20,056 bases of DNA from JADFOJ01 sp041580235 (GTDB lineage Bacteria > Planctomycetota > Phycisphaerae > Phycisphaerales > SM1A02): assembly GCA_041580235.1 (NCBI GenBank), contig JBFGEG010000064.1, positions 1 through 20,056 of the forward strand, given 5' to 3'. The notes below the pieces were generated by a model. The model saw nothing but the letters and a program-made list of their open reading frames with translations, was not told where the DNA came from and ran no database searches. Of the stretch, positions 1-7,138 are shown piece after piece. Made by a program: the position numbers and the translations under genes. How positions within the stretch are numbered: position 1 is the first letter of the stretch; every line of letters begins with the position of its first letter.

Positions 1-999
1 ATCGTGGCCGCCATGACCGCCGCCGGCGGTCCGATCACCCTCGAAGATCTCGGCGCGTACACGGTGCAGGTCACCGAGCCGCTGCGCGGGTCCTTCGGCG
101 GATCGGAGATCCTCGCCATGCCGCCGCCGTCGAGCGGAGGGGTCACGATGCTGCAGATCCTCGGCCTGATCGAACGGCGTCTCGAGACGCTCGACGACCC
201 GGCGCACAACGGGCCGGCGTACGTTCACCTCGTGGCGGAGTCGATGAAGCACGCCTTTGCCGACCGGGCGGCGTGGCTCGCCGATCCGGCGTTCGTGGCC
301 GTGCCGACGGATCGACTGCTCGCCGCGGCGTATCTCGATCAACGGGCCGACCTGATCTCGCCGCGGGGCACCATGGAGACGATGCGCTACGGGTCGGCCG
401 CCGAGTCCGATCTGGTGGAGGACGGCGGCACCAGCCACATCTCCGTGGTGGATGCTCGCGGCATGGCCGTGGCCTGCACGGAGACCATCAACCTCATCTA
501 CGGGTCGGCGGTCGTGGTGCCGGGGTTCGGTTTCGCGCTCAACGACGAGATGGACGACTTCACCACCGTGTCGGGGCGGCCCAACAAGTTCGGGCTGCGT
601 CAGAGCGACCGCAACCTGCCGCAGCCGGGCAAGCGGCCCCTGAGCAGCATGTCGCCGACGATCGTCGTCGAGCACGGGCGAGCGGTCCTCGTGGCCGGCG
701 GCTCGGGGGGACCGAGGATCATCTCGGCCACGGTGCAGTGCGTGCTCAACTGCATGCTGTTCGAGATGCCGCCGGCCCAGGCCGTCGGCGCGCCCCGCTT
801 TCACCACCAGTGGCTGCCGGACGTGCTGCAGTTCGAGGAGGCGTGGAACGACACGGCCACGGTCACGGCCCTGGAGACGCGGGGGCACGTGACCGGACGC
901 CGCGATGAGATCGGTGTGGTCCAGGTGATCACCGTCGGCGAGGACGGTGTTCACGCGGCCAGCGACCCGCGCAAGGGCGGGGCGCCGGCGGGGTACTGA
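1..999 (+). CDS. ggt: Gamma-glutamyltransferase (3' part, start outside window)
   Basis: The reading frame is open from base 1 and ends at TGA 997-999, so the N-terminal part lies upstream. Gamma-glutamyltransferases are exported enzymes that cleave the gamma-glutamyl bond of glutathione and related compounds. They self-cleave just before a Thr that becomes the nucleophile. Here that site is 'GGTSHISVVD', with the Thr codon at 430-432. The small subunit would be 189 residues, the usual size. Also visible are 'PLSSMSPTIV' (the paired serines of the oxyanion hole), the glycine-rich 'GGSGGPRIIS' and the typical ending 'DPRKGGAPAGY'. No catalytic residue is missing in the visible part. The family call is secure. 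The substrate (glutathione or another gamma-glutamyl compound) cannot be read from the sequence. Confidence 0.93.
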   Translation: MVAAMTAAGGPITLEDLGAYTVQVTEPLRGSFGGSEILAMPPPSSGGVTMLQILGLIERRLETLDDPAHNGPAYVHLVAESMKHAFADRAAWLADPAFVAVPTDRLLAAAYLDQRADLISPRGTMETMRYGSAAESDLVEDGGTSHISVVDARGMAVACTETINLIYGSAVVVPGFGFALNDEMDDFTTVSGRPNKFGLRQSDRNLPQPGKRPLSSMSPTIVVEHGRAVLVAGGSGGPRIISATVQCVLNCMLFEMPPAQAVGAPRFHHQWLPDVLQFEEAWNDTATVTALETRGHVTGRRDEIGVVQVITVGEDGVHAASDPRKGGAPAGY

Positions 1000-1004
1000 A
1001 AAGA

Positions 1005-1025
1005 GCCATGAGCCGTTAGGCAAGA
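1005..1025. repeat. Degenerate heptamer repeat after ggt
   Basis: GCCATGA, GCCGTTA and GGCAAGA follow each other directly in the short gap after ggt. Read on the other strand, the first two resemble the ATGGCNN heptamers at 16218-16245. Only two of the three units are close to each other, so this is a weak call. Confidence 0.3.
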
Positions 1026-1069
1026 GGTGGGAAATGGACGATGAGTCGGGGGTATAGGATTCAGTGACG

Positions 1070-1366
1070 ATGCCGACGTACGTGTATCAGGTGATCGAGA
1101 CCGACGGGAGCGAGGGCGAGGTCTTCGAGGTCGTACAGAAGATGTCCGATCCGCCGCTGGAGACGCATCCGGAGACGGGCAAGCCCGTCCGGCGGCTGAT
1201 CCAACCGCCCAATATCGCCGGGACGTGGTCCGAGAGCGGCACGAAGCAGAAGCTGAGCGACAAGAACCTGGACCGCCTGGGCTTCACGAAATACCAGAAG
1301 ACCGGCAAGGGCCAGTACGAGAAGCGGGCCGGCCACGGGCCGCCCACGATCGACGCCAACCCGTGA
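1070..1366 (+). CDS. FmdB-like small protein lacking the zinc-ribbon cysteines
   Basis: A 98-residue protein. Its first 45 residues follow the FmdB/CxxC_CxxC_SSSS zinc-ribbon pattern: 'MPTYVYQ' (family MPTYEY), 'EVFEVVQKMSDPPL' and 'GKPVRRLI'. The family normally binds zinc through two CxxC pairs. Here the expected positions hold Val8 and Thr11, then His33 and Thr36, and the whole protein contains no cysteine. The C-terminal half ('LDRLGFTKYQKTGKGQYEK') is basic and of unknown role. ATG 1070 is preferred over GTG 1064 because it gives the family N-terminus and has AGGA (1056-1059) ten bases upstream. The gene is tail-to-tail with the GH10-like gene. The biochemical role of FmdB-like proteins is poorly known; zinc binding by this one is unlikely. 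Confidence 0.75.
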   Translation: MPTYVYQVIETDGSEGEVFEVVQKMSDPPLETHPETGKPVRRLIQPPNIAGTWSESGTKQKLSDKNLDRLGFTKYQKTGKGQYEKRAGHGPPTIDANP

Positions 1367-1391
1367 TCAAGAAACGGGGCCCGTCAGGTCC

Positions 1392-2411
1392 TCAGGGGCC
1401 CGCCGCCCCCCGCAGCGTCTGCGCCACGGCGTCGTAGGCGGGCTTTGGGAAGAAGTACTTATCGAACAGCAGGGGCTCGGCCTCCGGGGGGCCGGCCGCG
1501 TACCTGTCGGAGACACCCTGAAAGGTCACGGCGCGGACGGCGGGCCGGCTGATGCACGCGGCGACGACGTCGCGATACCGCCGGGCCTGCCAGGCGAGCC
1601 TCGACCGGGCGTCACCTTCGACCCCGGCCAGCGAGATCTGGAGACGGGTCACGTCAACCCGCAGGCCGAGCGCCGCAAAGCGGTCGATGGCGGCGCCGAG
1701 CTGCTCCACCGAGAGCGGGGTGCGGGCATCGACGGACAGCTCGATCCCCACCCCGTGGACCGGTACGCCGTCGGCCCGGAGCCGCTTGAGCAGGTCGAGG
1801 ACGAAGTCGGACTTGGGCCCCGCGTCGGCGATCCCGTGGTCGTGGTAGAAGAGCAGGGCGTCGGGGTCGGCCTCGCGGGCCGCGTGAAACACGTCGGCGA
1901 TATACGACTCGCCCAGCCGCTCGAGAAAGATCGTGCGGCGCAGGCCAGCGCCGTCGTCGGCCGCGGCCTCCTTGACCACCACCCAGGCCGCCACGCGGCC
2001 ACGATAGTGTCCGACCATCGTCCGGAGATGGTCGCGTACGGCGACGCGGAGCGTCTCGGCCTCCAGCGGCTCCACCCAGGCCGGCAGGTGGCGGTGCCCG
2101 AGCAGCTCGCCCTTGACGTTCATGTCGTGCTCGCGGGCGAACTTCACGAGGACGTCCGCCCCGCCGAAGTCCCACTGGTCCGGCGCGGGCTGCACGGCAC
2201 CCCATCTCATGGCGTTCTCGACGGTGAGCTCGCTGAACTCATGGCCCAGCGTCGCGTCGTAGCGGGGCTCGATCACCAGCGGCCCCACCTGGGCCATCGC
2301 GCCGACCAGCACGCCCGTCTCGACGCCCAGCGCCCGCAGCGGTGTCTCGGAGAGCTGTGGCGGTCCGACTGCGAGCGTCGCGAACAGGAGGGGCCAACCG
2401 GCCGTGTGCAT
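1392..2411 (-). CDS. Glycoside hydrolase family 10-like protein, nucleophile lost
   Basis: A 339-residue protein that follows GH10 endo-xylanases along its length: 'LTVENAMRWGAVQP' (family T.EN.MKW..i.P), 'FGGADVLVKFAREHDMNVKG', 'GHRHLPAWV', 'FHAAREADPDALLFYHD', 'GVPVHGVGIE' and 'LLFDKYFFPKPAYDAV'. The acid/base glutamate is kept (Glu148 in 'VVVKEA'), but the preceding Asn of the clan GH-A 'NE' motif is Lys147. The nucleophile motif 'TELD' reads 'TRLQ', with Arg256 (codon 1644-1646) in place of Glu. The 108-residue spacing between the two positions fits active GH10 enzymes, so the alignment is sound. The substrate-binding 'QSH' is 'ELS'. A weak signal peptide may cover the first 17 or so residues. 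It is probably a non-catalytic carbohydrate-binding or altered-function homologue. It lies 68 bases after the metalloprotease gene on the same strand. Confidence 0.82.
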   Translation of the reverse strand: MHTAGWPLLFATLAVGPPQLSETPLRALGVETGVLVGAMAQVGPLVIEPRYDATLGHEFSELTVENAMRWGAVQPAPDQWDFGGADVLVKFAREHDMNVKGELLGHRHLPAWVEPLEAETLRVAVRDHLRTMVGHYRGRVAAWVVVKEAAADDGAGLRRTIFLERLGESYIADVFHAAREADPDALLFYHDHGIADAGPKSDFVLDLLKRLRADGVPVHGVGIELSVDARTPLSVEQLGAAIDRFAALGLRVDVTRLQISLAGVEGDARSRLAWQARRYRDVVAACISRPAVRAVTFQGVSDRYAAGPPEAEPLLFDKYFFPKPAYDAVAQTLRGAAGP

Positions 2412-2452
2412 CGTGCGCGGGTGTCTCCGTGAAGGGGTCTACGACCTGCGGT

Positions 2453-2479
2453 CCGACCGTGCTCGCCACAGCCGGTCGG
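2453..2479 (-). other. Inverted repeat between protease and GH10-like genes
   Basis: A perfect 7-base inverted repeat (CCGACCG 2453-2459 and CGGTCGG 2473-2479, 13-base loop) lies directly after the TAA of the protease gene and before the GH10-like start. On the minus strand it could form a hairpin. There is no T tract after it, so it is not a convincing intrinsic terminator. It may act in mRNA processing or partial termination. Confidence 0.35.
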
Positions 2480-4204
2480 TTACGGGCACGGTCCCCAGTG
2501 GCCGATCACCTCGAGGAAGTCATTGATTCCCACCTGGCCGTCACCATCGAAGTCGGCAGGGCTGCCGGGGTTGACGCCCCAGGACCCGATCACCAGCAGG
2601 AAGTCGTTGATGCCGACCGCCCCGTCGCCGTCCGTGTCCCACGGGCATGGGTCGCCGGTGCCGCCGCCGGGGTCGCACGAGGCAGGGTCCTCGATGGTGA
2701 GGATGGCGGAGTTGCTCGTGATCCCCCCGCAGGGGTTGGTGATGAGCACGTCGTACACGCCTGCGTTGGCGATCGACGCGAAGGGGACCGTGTGGGAGGA
2801 GCCGTTGGCTCCGGGGATCTCCACGGTGTTGCGGCGCCACTGATACGCCAGGGGGCCGGACCCGGAGGCGGTCACCGAGAAGGTCGCCGGCTCGCCCGCA
2901 CACACCAGCTGGTTGGACGGGTGTTGCGAGATCGTCGGGCTGGCCGCGGACAGCGTGCACGGCAGCCCGCTTGTCAGGTAGGGAACGATCTGCTCGTCGA
3001 TGACCCGCTCGTGGAATCGCAGCTGAATGTTGGCGATACCACCTTCGCACGTGTGACAGTAGCTCATGATCGTGCCCTGGTCGGCCATCTCGCAGCCGCC
3101 GAAGGCGCATGTGTCCACGGGCGGGTCCATGCTGTGCGTGTGGGGGGCGCCGAAGTTGTGGCCGAGCTCGTGGGCCACGACCACCACGTCCCAGTTGCCG
3201 GGATCATTGTCGAGAAGGGGATAGGGAAACGACCCGTTGAGATGGGCCGAGAGGCCGTACGCCCACGGACCCTGGCAGAGCCCCGGCAGGTACGCGACAC
3301 CGCCGGCCCCTTCGAGCTGGCGGCCCGCGAGAAAGTGCGCCGTGTGCCGCGGCACCTCCTGCATGTTGGCGTTGTAGAACTCACGGAACTGGTTGAGCTG
3401 GTCGCCGATGTTCGGCTCCGTCCACAGGTCGTCCGGGTCCGCCCACACCCGGAGGAAGCTGACGGCGAGCGCCGCGCCCGCGTCGCGGTCAAAGATCTCC
3501 GAGACCGCCGCCATCAGGGTCAACGCGTACGCCTCGGAGGCCTCGGTGTCCCCGCCGAAGCCCTCCGTCAGCTCCCAGTCGGTTTCGACGGCGATCTCGG
3601 CCACCACGCCGCAGGTCCCCGGCTCGCCGCCGGGCAGCGCGGCCGGCACGTCCGCCTGCGGGATCCGCAGGTGGTCGGTGCCGCAGACGAACGGCTCGAT
3701 CGCCAGCGCCCCTTCGGGCAGGGCCTCGAGGTTGTAGATGATCGTGGGCCGGCCGGGGACCGACCTGCCGTTGGCGATGATGAACCGCTCGCCGTCGGTC
3801 ACGATGATCCCGTTGGTTCCGTGGGGCGATGCGGCGAGAAAGACCGTCGAGCCCGGCCGGCCCGCGATCGCGCCGCGGAGCAGCACGAGGTCCGGCCTCG
3901 GCACGTCCACGTCGCCGTCCGGCGTGCCCACGACGATCCGGGCGTCTGGTGTGAGGATCTCGAACCGCTCGAGCACGAGGTCGACCCGGGTCTCAGCGTC
4001 GAGGAAAAAGCCTGTGAGCGTCACGTCGCGCTGAACCTGACGCAGTTGCTCGTAGGCGGCGGGATCAAGGGCGAGCGGCGTGACGGCGTCCACCGTCGCC
4101 CCCGCGACGGTGAGCGGCGTGGCCAGACGCGGCGTCTCGGCCGCGGCGGCGGCGGCGAGCGCGAGAACCGGTACGAGGTGAAGTCCGCATCGCATCGAAT
4201 TCAT
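2480..4204 (-). CDS. Secreted reprolysin-like zinc metalloprotease with Ig-like and dockerin-like domains
   Basis: A 574-residue exported protease. A signal peptide covers residues 1-22 (hydrophobic, poly-Ala, cleavage before 'ETPRL'). A propeptide-like region follows, then a metzincin catalytic domain with 'HELGHNFGAPH' (zinc ligands His345, His349, His355; catalytic Glu346) and the Met-turn at 'TIMSYC' (Met380). Residues about 423-506 form an Ig-like domain ('PTISQHPSNQ', 'YQWRRN', 'AGVYDVLITN'). The end has two Ca-binding-like loops, 'DTDGDGAVGIND' (523-534) and 'DFDGDGQVGIND' (551-562), each followed by 'FL.VIG.WG', and the protein finishes 'GPCP'. This ending resembles the dockerin-like domains of Phycisphaerae secreted proteins and may anchor or sort the protein. 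ATG 4204 is chosen because it starts the signal peptide; longer in-frame readings add no signal sequence. All catalytic residues are present; the substrate is unknown. Confidence 0.88.
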   Translation of the reverse strand: MNSMRCGLHLVPVLALAAAAAAETPRLATPLTVAGATVDAVTPLALDPAAYEQLRQVQRDVTLTGFFLDAETRVDLVLERFEILTPDARIVVGTPDGDVDVPRPDLVLLRGAIAGRPGSTVFLAASPHGTNGIIVTDGERFIIANGRSVPGRPTIIYNLEALPEGALAIEPFVCGTDHLRIPQADVPAALPGGEPGTCGVVAEIAVETDWELTEGFGGDTEASEAYALTLMAAVSEIFDRDAGAALAVSFLRVWADPDDLWTEPNIGDQLNQFREFYNANMQEVPRHTAHFLAGRQLEGAGGVAYLPGLCQGPWAYGLSAHLNGSFPYPLLDNDPGNWDVVVVAHELGHNFGAPHTHSMDPPVDTCAFGGCEMADQGTIMSYCHTCEGGIANIQLRFHERVIDEQIVPYLTSGLPCTLSAASPTISQHPSNQLVCAGEPATFSVTASGSGPLAYQWRRNTVEIPGANGSSHTVPFASIANAGVYDVLITNPCGGITSNSAILTIEDPASCDPGGGTGDPCPWDTDGDGAVGINDFLLVIGSWGVNPGSPADFDGDGQVGINDFLEVIGHWGPCP

Positions 4205-4269
4205 GTCAATCGTTCCGGGGGCAGGAGCGTGTCGTATTGGTGGGACGTTCGCATCGGAGGGCGTCGGGG

Positions 4270-4626
4270 TCAGGCGTCGAGCTTGCAGCAGCCCGGCGAG
4301 CCCTTGTTCAGCCCGCATCCGGTGCAGGCCGTCTGTCCCGGCTGGCAGCAGGCGGCGGTGCCTTTGAACTGGCCGCACGACGTGCAGATGAAGACCGACT
4401 CGGGCGTGCCCTTCTCGATCCGGCAGCAGCCGGGCGAGCCCTTGGCGAGGTCGCACTTGGAGCAGGTGACGGCGTCGGCATCGCAGCAGGCGGCGGTTCC
4501 CTTGATCTGGCCGCAGCTCGTGCAGACGCCGACGGCACCCGGCGCGATCGCGGCGGCCGGTTCAGTGCTTTGGCAGCCGGCAACCAGCACGATCGTCAGA
4601 CAGAACGCTGGAAGCAGGAAACGCAT
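4270..4626 (-). CDS. Cysteine-rich lipoprotein with four CxxC-x8-CC repeats
   Basis: A 118-residue lipoprotein. The signal ends in the lipobox 'LVAGC' (lipidated Cys18). The mature part is almost entirely four copies of C-x2-C-x3-KG-x3-CC: residues 35-48, 55-68, 81-94 and 101-114, giving 16 cysteines. Copies 1 and 3 ('CTSCGQ.KGTAACC') and copies 2 and 4 ('KGSPGCC') are most alike, so a two-repeat block was duplicated with a 46-residue offset; the DNA still shows this. ATG 4626 is preferred over ATG 4644 because GGAG lies seven bases before it. Clustered cysteines suggest metal binding (Cu, Zn) or a disulfide-rich fold outside the cytoplasm, but I cannot assign a function. It is followed after 65 bases by the metalloprotease gene, so they may be co-transcribed. 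Confidence 0.85.
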   Translation of the reverse strand: MRFLLPAFCLTIVLVAGCQSTEPAAAIAPGAVGVCTSCGQIKGTAACCDADAVTCSKCDLAKGSPGCCRIEKGTPESVFICTSCGQFKGTAACCQPGQTACTGCGLNKGSPGCCKLDA

Positions 4627-4663
4627 GATGGGGCTCCGTTTCATGTCGAGCAGGAGATTCGAG

Positions 4664-4684
4664 GTTTCAGATGTCAGATCCTAG
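4664..4684. repeat. Short heptamer-like repeat in divergent gap
   Basis: GTTTCAG, ATGTCAG and ATCCTAG follow each other in the 105-base gap between the divergent cysteine lipoprotein and O-methyltransferase genes. Two units share the ending TCAG with 7-base periodicity. The copy number is low, so this may be chance. Confidence 0.3.
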
Positions 4685-4718
4685 GACCGGCCCCCGGTCG
4701 AGGCTCCCCCGGTCAGGG

Positions 4719-4724
4719 TAGACT
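4719..4724 (+). promoter_or_regulatory. Candidate -10 (TAGACT) for the O-methyltransferase gene, leaderless spacing
   Basis: TAGACT matches four of six bases of TATAAT and is followed by seven bases and then the ATG at 4732. Transcription would then begin at about the start codon. There is no Shine-Dalgarno sequence in between. No clear -35 box was found. Confidence 0.4.
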
Positions 4725-4731
4725 CCCGGCC

Positions 4732-5394
4732 ATGGAAATGACACCGGCGCGTTGGCGCTACACGGTCGAGTACGTGCACGAGGTGTTCGGGCAGGAGGAC
4801 AAGCACCTGGCCGGGCTCATGCAGGAGGCGGTGGCCGCGGGGCTGCCGCCCATCGCCGTGACCGCCGAAATCGGGCGGCTCCTGATGATGCTGACGTCGA
4901 TGACACGAGGCCGGCTCGCCGTCGAGGTCGGCACGCTTGGCGGGTACTCCGGGATCTGGATCGCGCGCGGCCTGGCGCGAGGCGGGCGTCTGATCACCAT
5001 CGAGAGCGAGCCTCACCACGCCGACTTCGCCGAGACGCAGTTTGCCCGGGCAGGGGTAGCGGACCGGGTCGAGGTGCGCCGCGGTCCCGCCCTGGAGGTC
5101 CTGCCGCAGCTCGCCGGGGAGCTCGGGTCCGAGTCCGTTGACGTCGTCTTCATCGACGCCGACAAGATGGAGTACCCCGACTACTGGCGGGCGGTCCGTC
5201 CCATGATCGCGGTGGGCGGCATCGTCACGGCCGACAATGTCCTGGGCTCCAACGACTGGTGGATCAACCAGCTCAGCGAGCCGAGGCGACGCGCGGCGGA
5301 CGAGCTCAACCGTCTCGTGGCCCGCGACGACGACTTCGACGCGGTCGCCGTGCCCCTCAAGCAGGGGGTTCTCATCGGCCGGCGGATGCGGTGA
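4732..5394 (+). CDS. SAM-dependent O-methyltransferase (CCoAOMT-like family)
   Basis: A 220-residue cytosolic enzyme of the metal-dependent O-methyltransferase family 3 (the caffeoyl-CoA/catechol type), which transfers a methyl group from SAM to a hydroxyl. Visible are the SAM motif 'VEVGTLGGYSGIWIA' (about 64-78), the acidic residue after strand 2 in 'ITIESEP', and the metal site: Asp142 in 'FIDADK' and Asp168-Asn169 in 'ADNVL'. The length is normal for the bacterial family. ATG 4732 gives the expected N-terminal helix. No Shine-Dalgarno sequence precedes it; a TAGACT hexamer lies seven bases upstream. It is tail-to-tail with tsf (18 bases between the stops). The substrate cannot be predicted from this sequence. 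Confidence 0.9.
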   Translation: MEMTPARWRYTVEYVHEVFGQEDKHLAGLMQEAVAAGLPPIAVTAEIGRLLMMLTSMTRGRLAVEVGTLGGYSGIWIARGLARGGRLITIESEPHHADFAETQFARAGVADRVEVRRGPALEVLPQLAGELGSESVDVVFIDADKMEYPDYWRAVRPMIAVGGIVTADNVLGSNDWWINQLSEPRRRAADELNRLVARDDDFDAVAVPLKQGVLIGRRMR

Positions 5395-5412
5395 CGGTCC
5401 GGCGTCTTTCGC

Positions 5413-6228
5413 TCACGCGCCGACGGTGTAGCGAATGAACCGCTTGATGGTGACGCCCGCGGGCAGGAGCTTCTTGACGGGGGTCTTCCCGGTCGGGTCC
5501 TTCACATACATCTGGTTGAGCAGCGTGTTCTGCTCGAGGTACTTGCGCACCTTGCCCTCGGCGATCTTCTCGACGATCTCCGGGGGCTTGCCGCTGCCGG
5601 CCGCCTCCTCGCGGGCCTCGGTGCGGATGCGCTCCAGTTCCTCGGCGGGCACGTCCTTGTCGGCGACCCCCAGCGGCGGCGGCACGTGGGCCACGATGTG
5701 CTGGCAGATGCCGGTAAGGAGCTCCTCGTCGGCGCTGCCCTCGATCTGAATGACCGCGGCCCGCTTGCCGTCGTGGTGAAGGTACTTGCCGAAGGCGCCG
5801 CCCTCCAGCTTCTCGCCGCGGGCGAAGTTGACGTTCTCGCCCGTCTTGATCCGCAGGTCGTCGATGCGCTTGACGATGTCGTCGCTCGGCGCGACGGCCC
5901 CGGCGGCGGCGGCGAGCGCCTCGCGGGTCACGTCGCTCACCATGGCCACGAACTCTTCATTGCGGGCCGTGAAATCGGTCTCCGTCCTCACCTCGACGAT
6001 GGCGGCCTTTGATCCGTCGACGAGGATCCCGATCAGGCCCTCGCCGGTGGTCCGCTCGGTCCGCTCGGCCATCTTGCCCTTGAGCTTCTGACGCAGCCAC
6101 TCCTCGGCCGCAGCCATGTCGCCGCCGCTCTCGGCGAGGGCCTTCTTGCAGTCCATCATCCCCAGGCCCGTCTTCTTACGCAGGGCCATCACGTCCTTGG
6201 CGGTGAAGCTCACTTCGGTCGTCTCCAT
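5413..6228 (-). CDS. tsf: Translation elongation factor Ts
   Basis: A 271-residue protein and the nucleotide exchange factor for EF-Tu. The N-terminal domain has the hallmark 'LRKKTGLGMMDCKKALAE' (residues 16-33), which contacts EF-Tu. The core has 'TETDFTARNEEF' (family TDFVA.N) and later 'YLEQNTLLNQMYVKDP' near the C-terminus, also typical. The Val in TDFV is Thr here, a mild change. The start at ATG 6228 has AAGGA about nine bases upstream. It lies 40 bases after rpsB on the same strand, the classic rpsB-tsf operon, so it is very likely transcribed from the promoter at 7328-7356. Confidence 0.97.
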   Translation of the reverse strand: METTEVSFTAKDVMALRKKTGLGMMDCKKALAESGGDMAAAEEWLRQKLKGKMAERTERTTGEGLIGILVDGSKAAIVEVRTETDFTARNEEFVAMVSDVTREALAAAAGAVAPSDDIVKRIDDLRIKTGENVNFARGEKLEGGAFGKYLHHDGKRAAVIQIEGSADEELLTGICQHIVAHVPPPLGVADKDVPAEELERIRTEAREEAAGSGKPPEIVEKIAEGKVRKYLEQNTLLNQMYVKDPTGKTPVKKLLPAGVTIKRFIRYTVGA

Positions 6229-6268
6229 CGGCGTTGTCCTTTTGGTCGGTGTCTGGGAGAGGGGGTGA

Positions 6269-7138
6269 CTACGTCGACCCGCGGTCGGTCGCGGTGGCCA
6301 CGGGCTTGGCGGGGGCTTCGGCCACGGGCGGCTCCGCCTCCGGCTCGGCCGGGGCGGCGGGGGCCTCCTCCTTGGCGCGGAACATCGACCGCAGCGAGCG
6401 GCGCCGCGGCTCCTGGGCGGGCGTCTCGGCCCCCTCGCGTTCCGCGCCCTCCGGCTGGCGGCCGGCCTGGCCGAGGCTCACGGCCTCGCACAGCTCGCGA
6501 ACGATGACGTCGATCGATCGCATGGAGTCGTCGTTGCCCGGAATGGGAATGTCGACGAGGTCCGGGTCGCCGTCGGTGTCGATGAGGGCGACGGTGGGGA
6601 TGCCGAGGCTGCGCGCCTCCCGCAGAGCGTTGACCTCCCGGTTGACGTCGATGACGACCAGGCAGCCCGGGTGCTTGTCCATGTTGCGGATACCCTGAAG
6701 GTTGCGGGTGATCTTCCGCTGCTCGCGAAGGAGCTGGGATGCCATCTTCTTGGAATAGTTCTCGATCTCGCCGGACTCCACGAGCTGCTCGAGCTCCTCG
6801 AGCCGTTTGAGTCGCTCGCGGATCGTGCGGTAGTTCGTGAGCGTCCCGCCCAGCCAGCGCTCGATCACCCACGGCATGTTCACGTCCTTGGCGTACTTCT
6901 CGACGGCGGACCGCGCCTGGCGCTTCGTGCCCACGAAGCAGACGTCCTTGCCGTCGGCGACGACCTTCTGGATGAAGCGCTTGGCCAGCAGCAGCCCGCG
7001 AACGGTCTGCCGGATGTCCACGACGTGAATCTTGTTTCGCATCCCGAAGATGTAGGGAGCCATCTTCGGGTTCCAGTTGCTGCGACGCTGGCCGAAGTGG
7101 ATTCCGGCCTCGATGAGGTCCTTGACGAGCGTGGCCAC
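6269..7138 (-). CDS. rpsB: 30S ribosomal protein S2
   Basis: A 289-residue protein of the small ribosomal subunit. The core matches S2 throughout: 'LIEAGIHFGQRRSNWNPKM', 'YIFGMRNKIHVVDI', 'CFVGTKRQARSAVEKYA', 'ERWLGGTLTNYRTI', 'DVNREVNALREARSLGIP' and 'ALIDTDGDPDLVDIPIPGND'. About 65 residues at the C-terminus are a disordered Pro/Ala/Glu-rich extension beyond the usual S2 core. The start is GTG 7138 ('VATLVKDLIEAG'), set by a GGAG at 7146-7149 seven bases upstream; the longer in-frame reading from 7264 adds low-complexity residues not found in S2. It is preceded by a leader of about 180 bases with strong folding potential and followed by tsf. Confidence 0.96.
   Translation of the reverse strand: MATLVKDLIEAGIHFGQRRSNWNPKMAPYIFGMRNKIHVVDIRQTVRGLLLAKRFIQKVVADGKDVCFVGTKRQARSAVEKYAKDVNMPWVIERWLGGTLTNYRTIRERLKRLEELEQLVESGEIENYSKKMASQLLREQRKITRNLQGIRNMDKHPGCLVVIDVNREVNALREARSLGIPTVALIDTDGDPDLVDIPIPGNDDSMRSIDVIVRELCEAVSLGQAGRQPEGAEREGAETPAQEPRRRSLRSMFRAKEEAPAAPAEPEAEPPVAEAPAKPVATATDRGST

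Noticed and set aside
1055..1069. TAGGAT as a leaderless -10 for the FmdB-like gene
   Set aside because: The same bases contain AGGA at good ribosome binding distance, so a normal translation start explains them better.
1376..1402. GGGCCC...GGGCCC inverted repeat between the FmdB-like and GH10-like genes
   Set aside because: GGGCCC is self-complementary and common in GC-rich DNA, there is no T tract, and one arm side includes the GH10-like stop codon. Not good enough for a terminator call.
2342..4684. 780-codon open frame on the plus strand
   Set aside because: It lies opposite the well-supported protease and cysteine lipoprotein, has an Arg/Val/Gly-biased low-information product and no recognisable domain. 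Long antisense frames are expected at this GC content.
4237..5394. Longer N-terminus for the O-methyltransferase
   Set aside because: The extra 165 residues are antisense to the cysteine lipoprotein and unlike any methyltransferase; ATG 4732 gives the normal family length.
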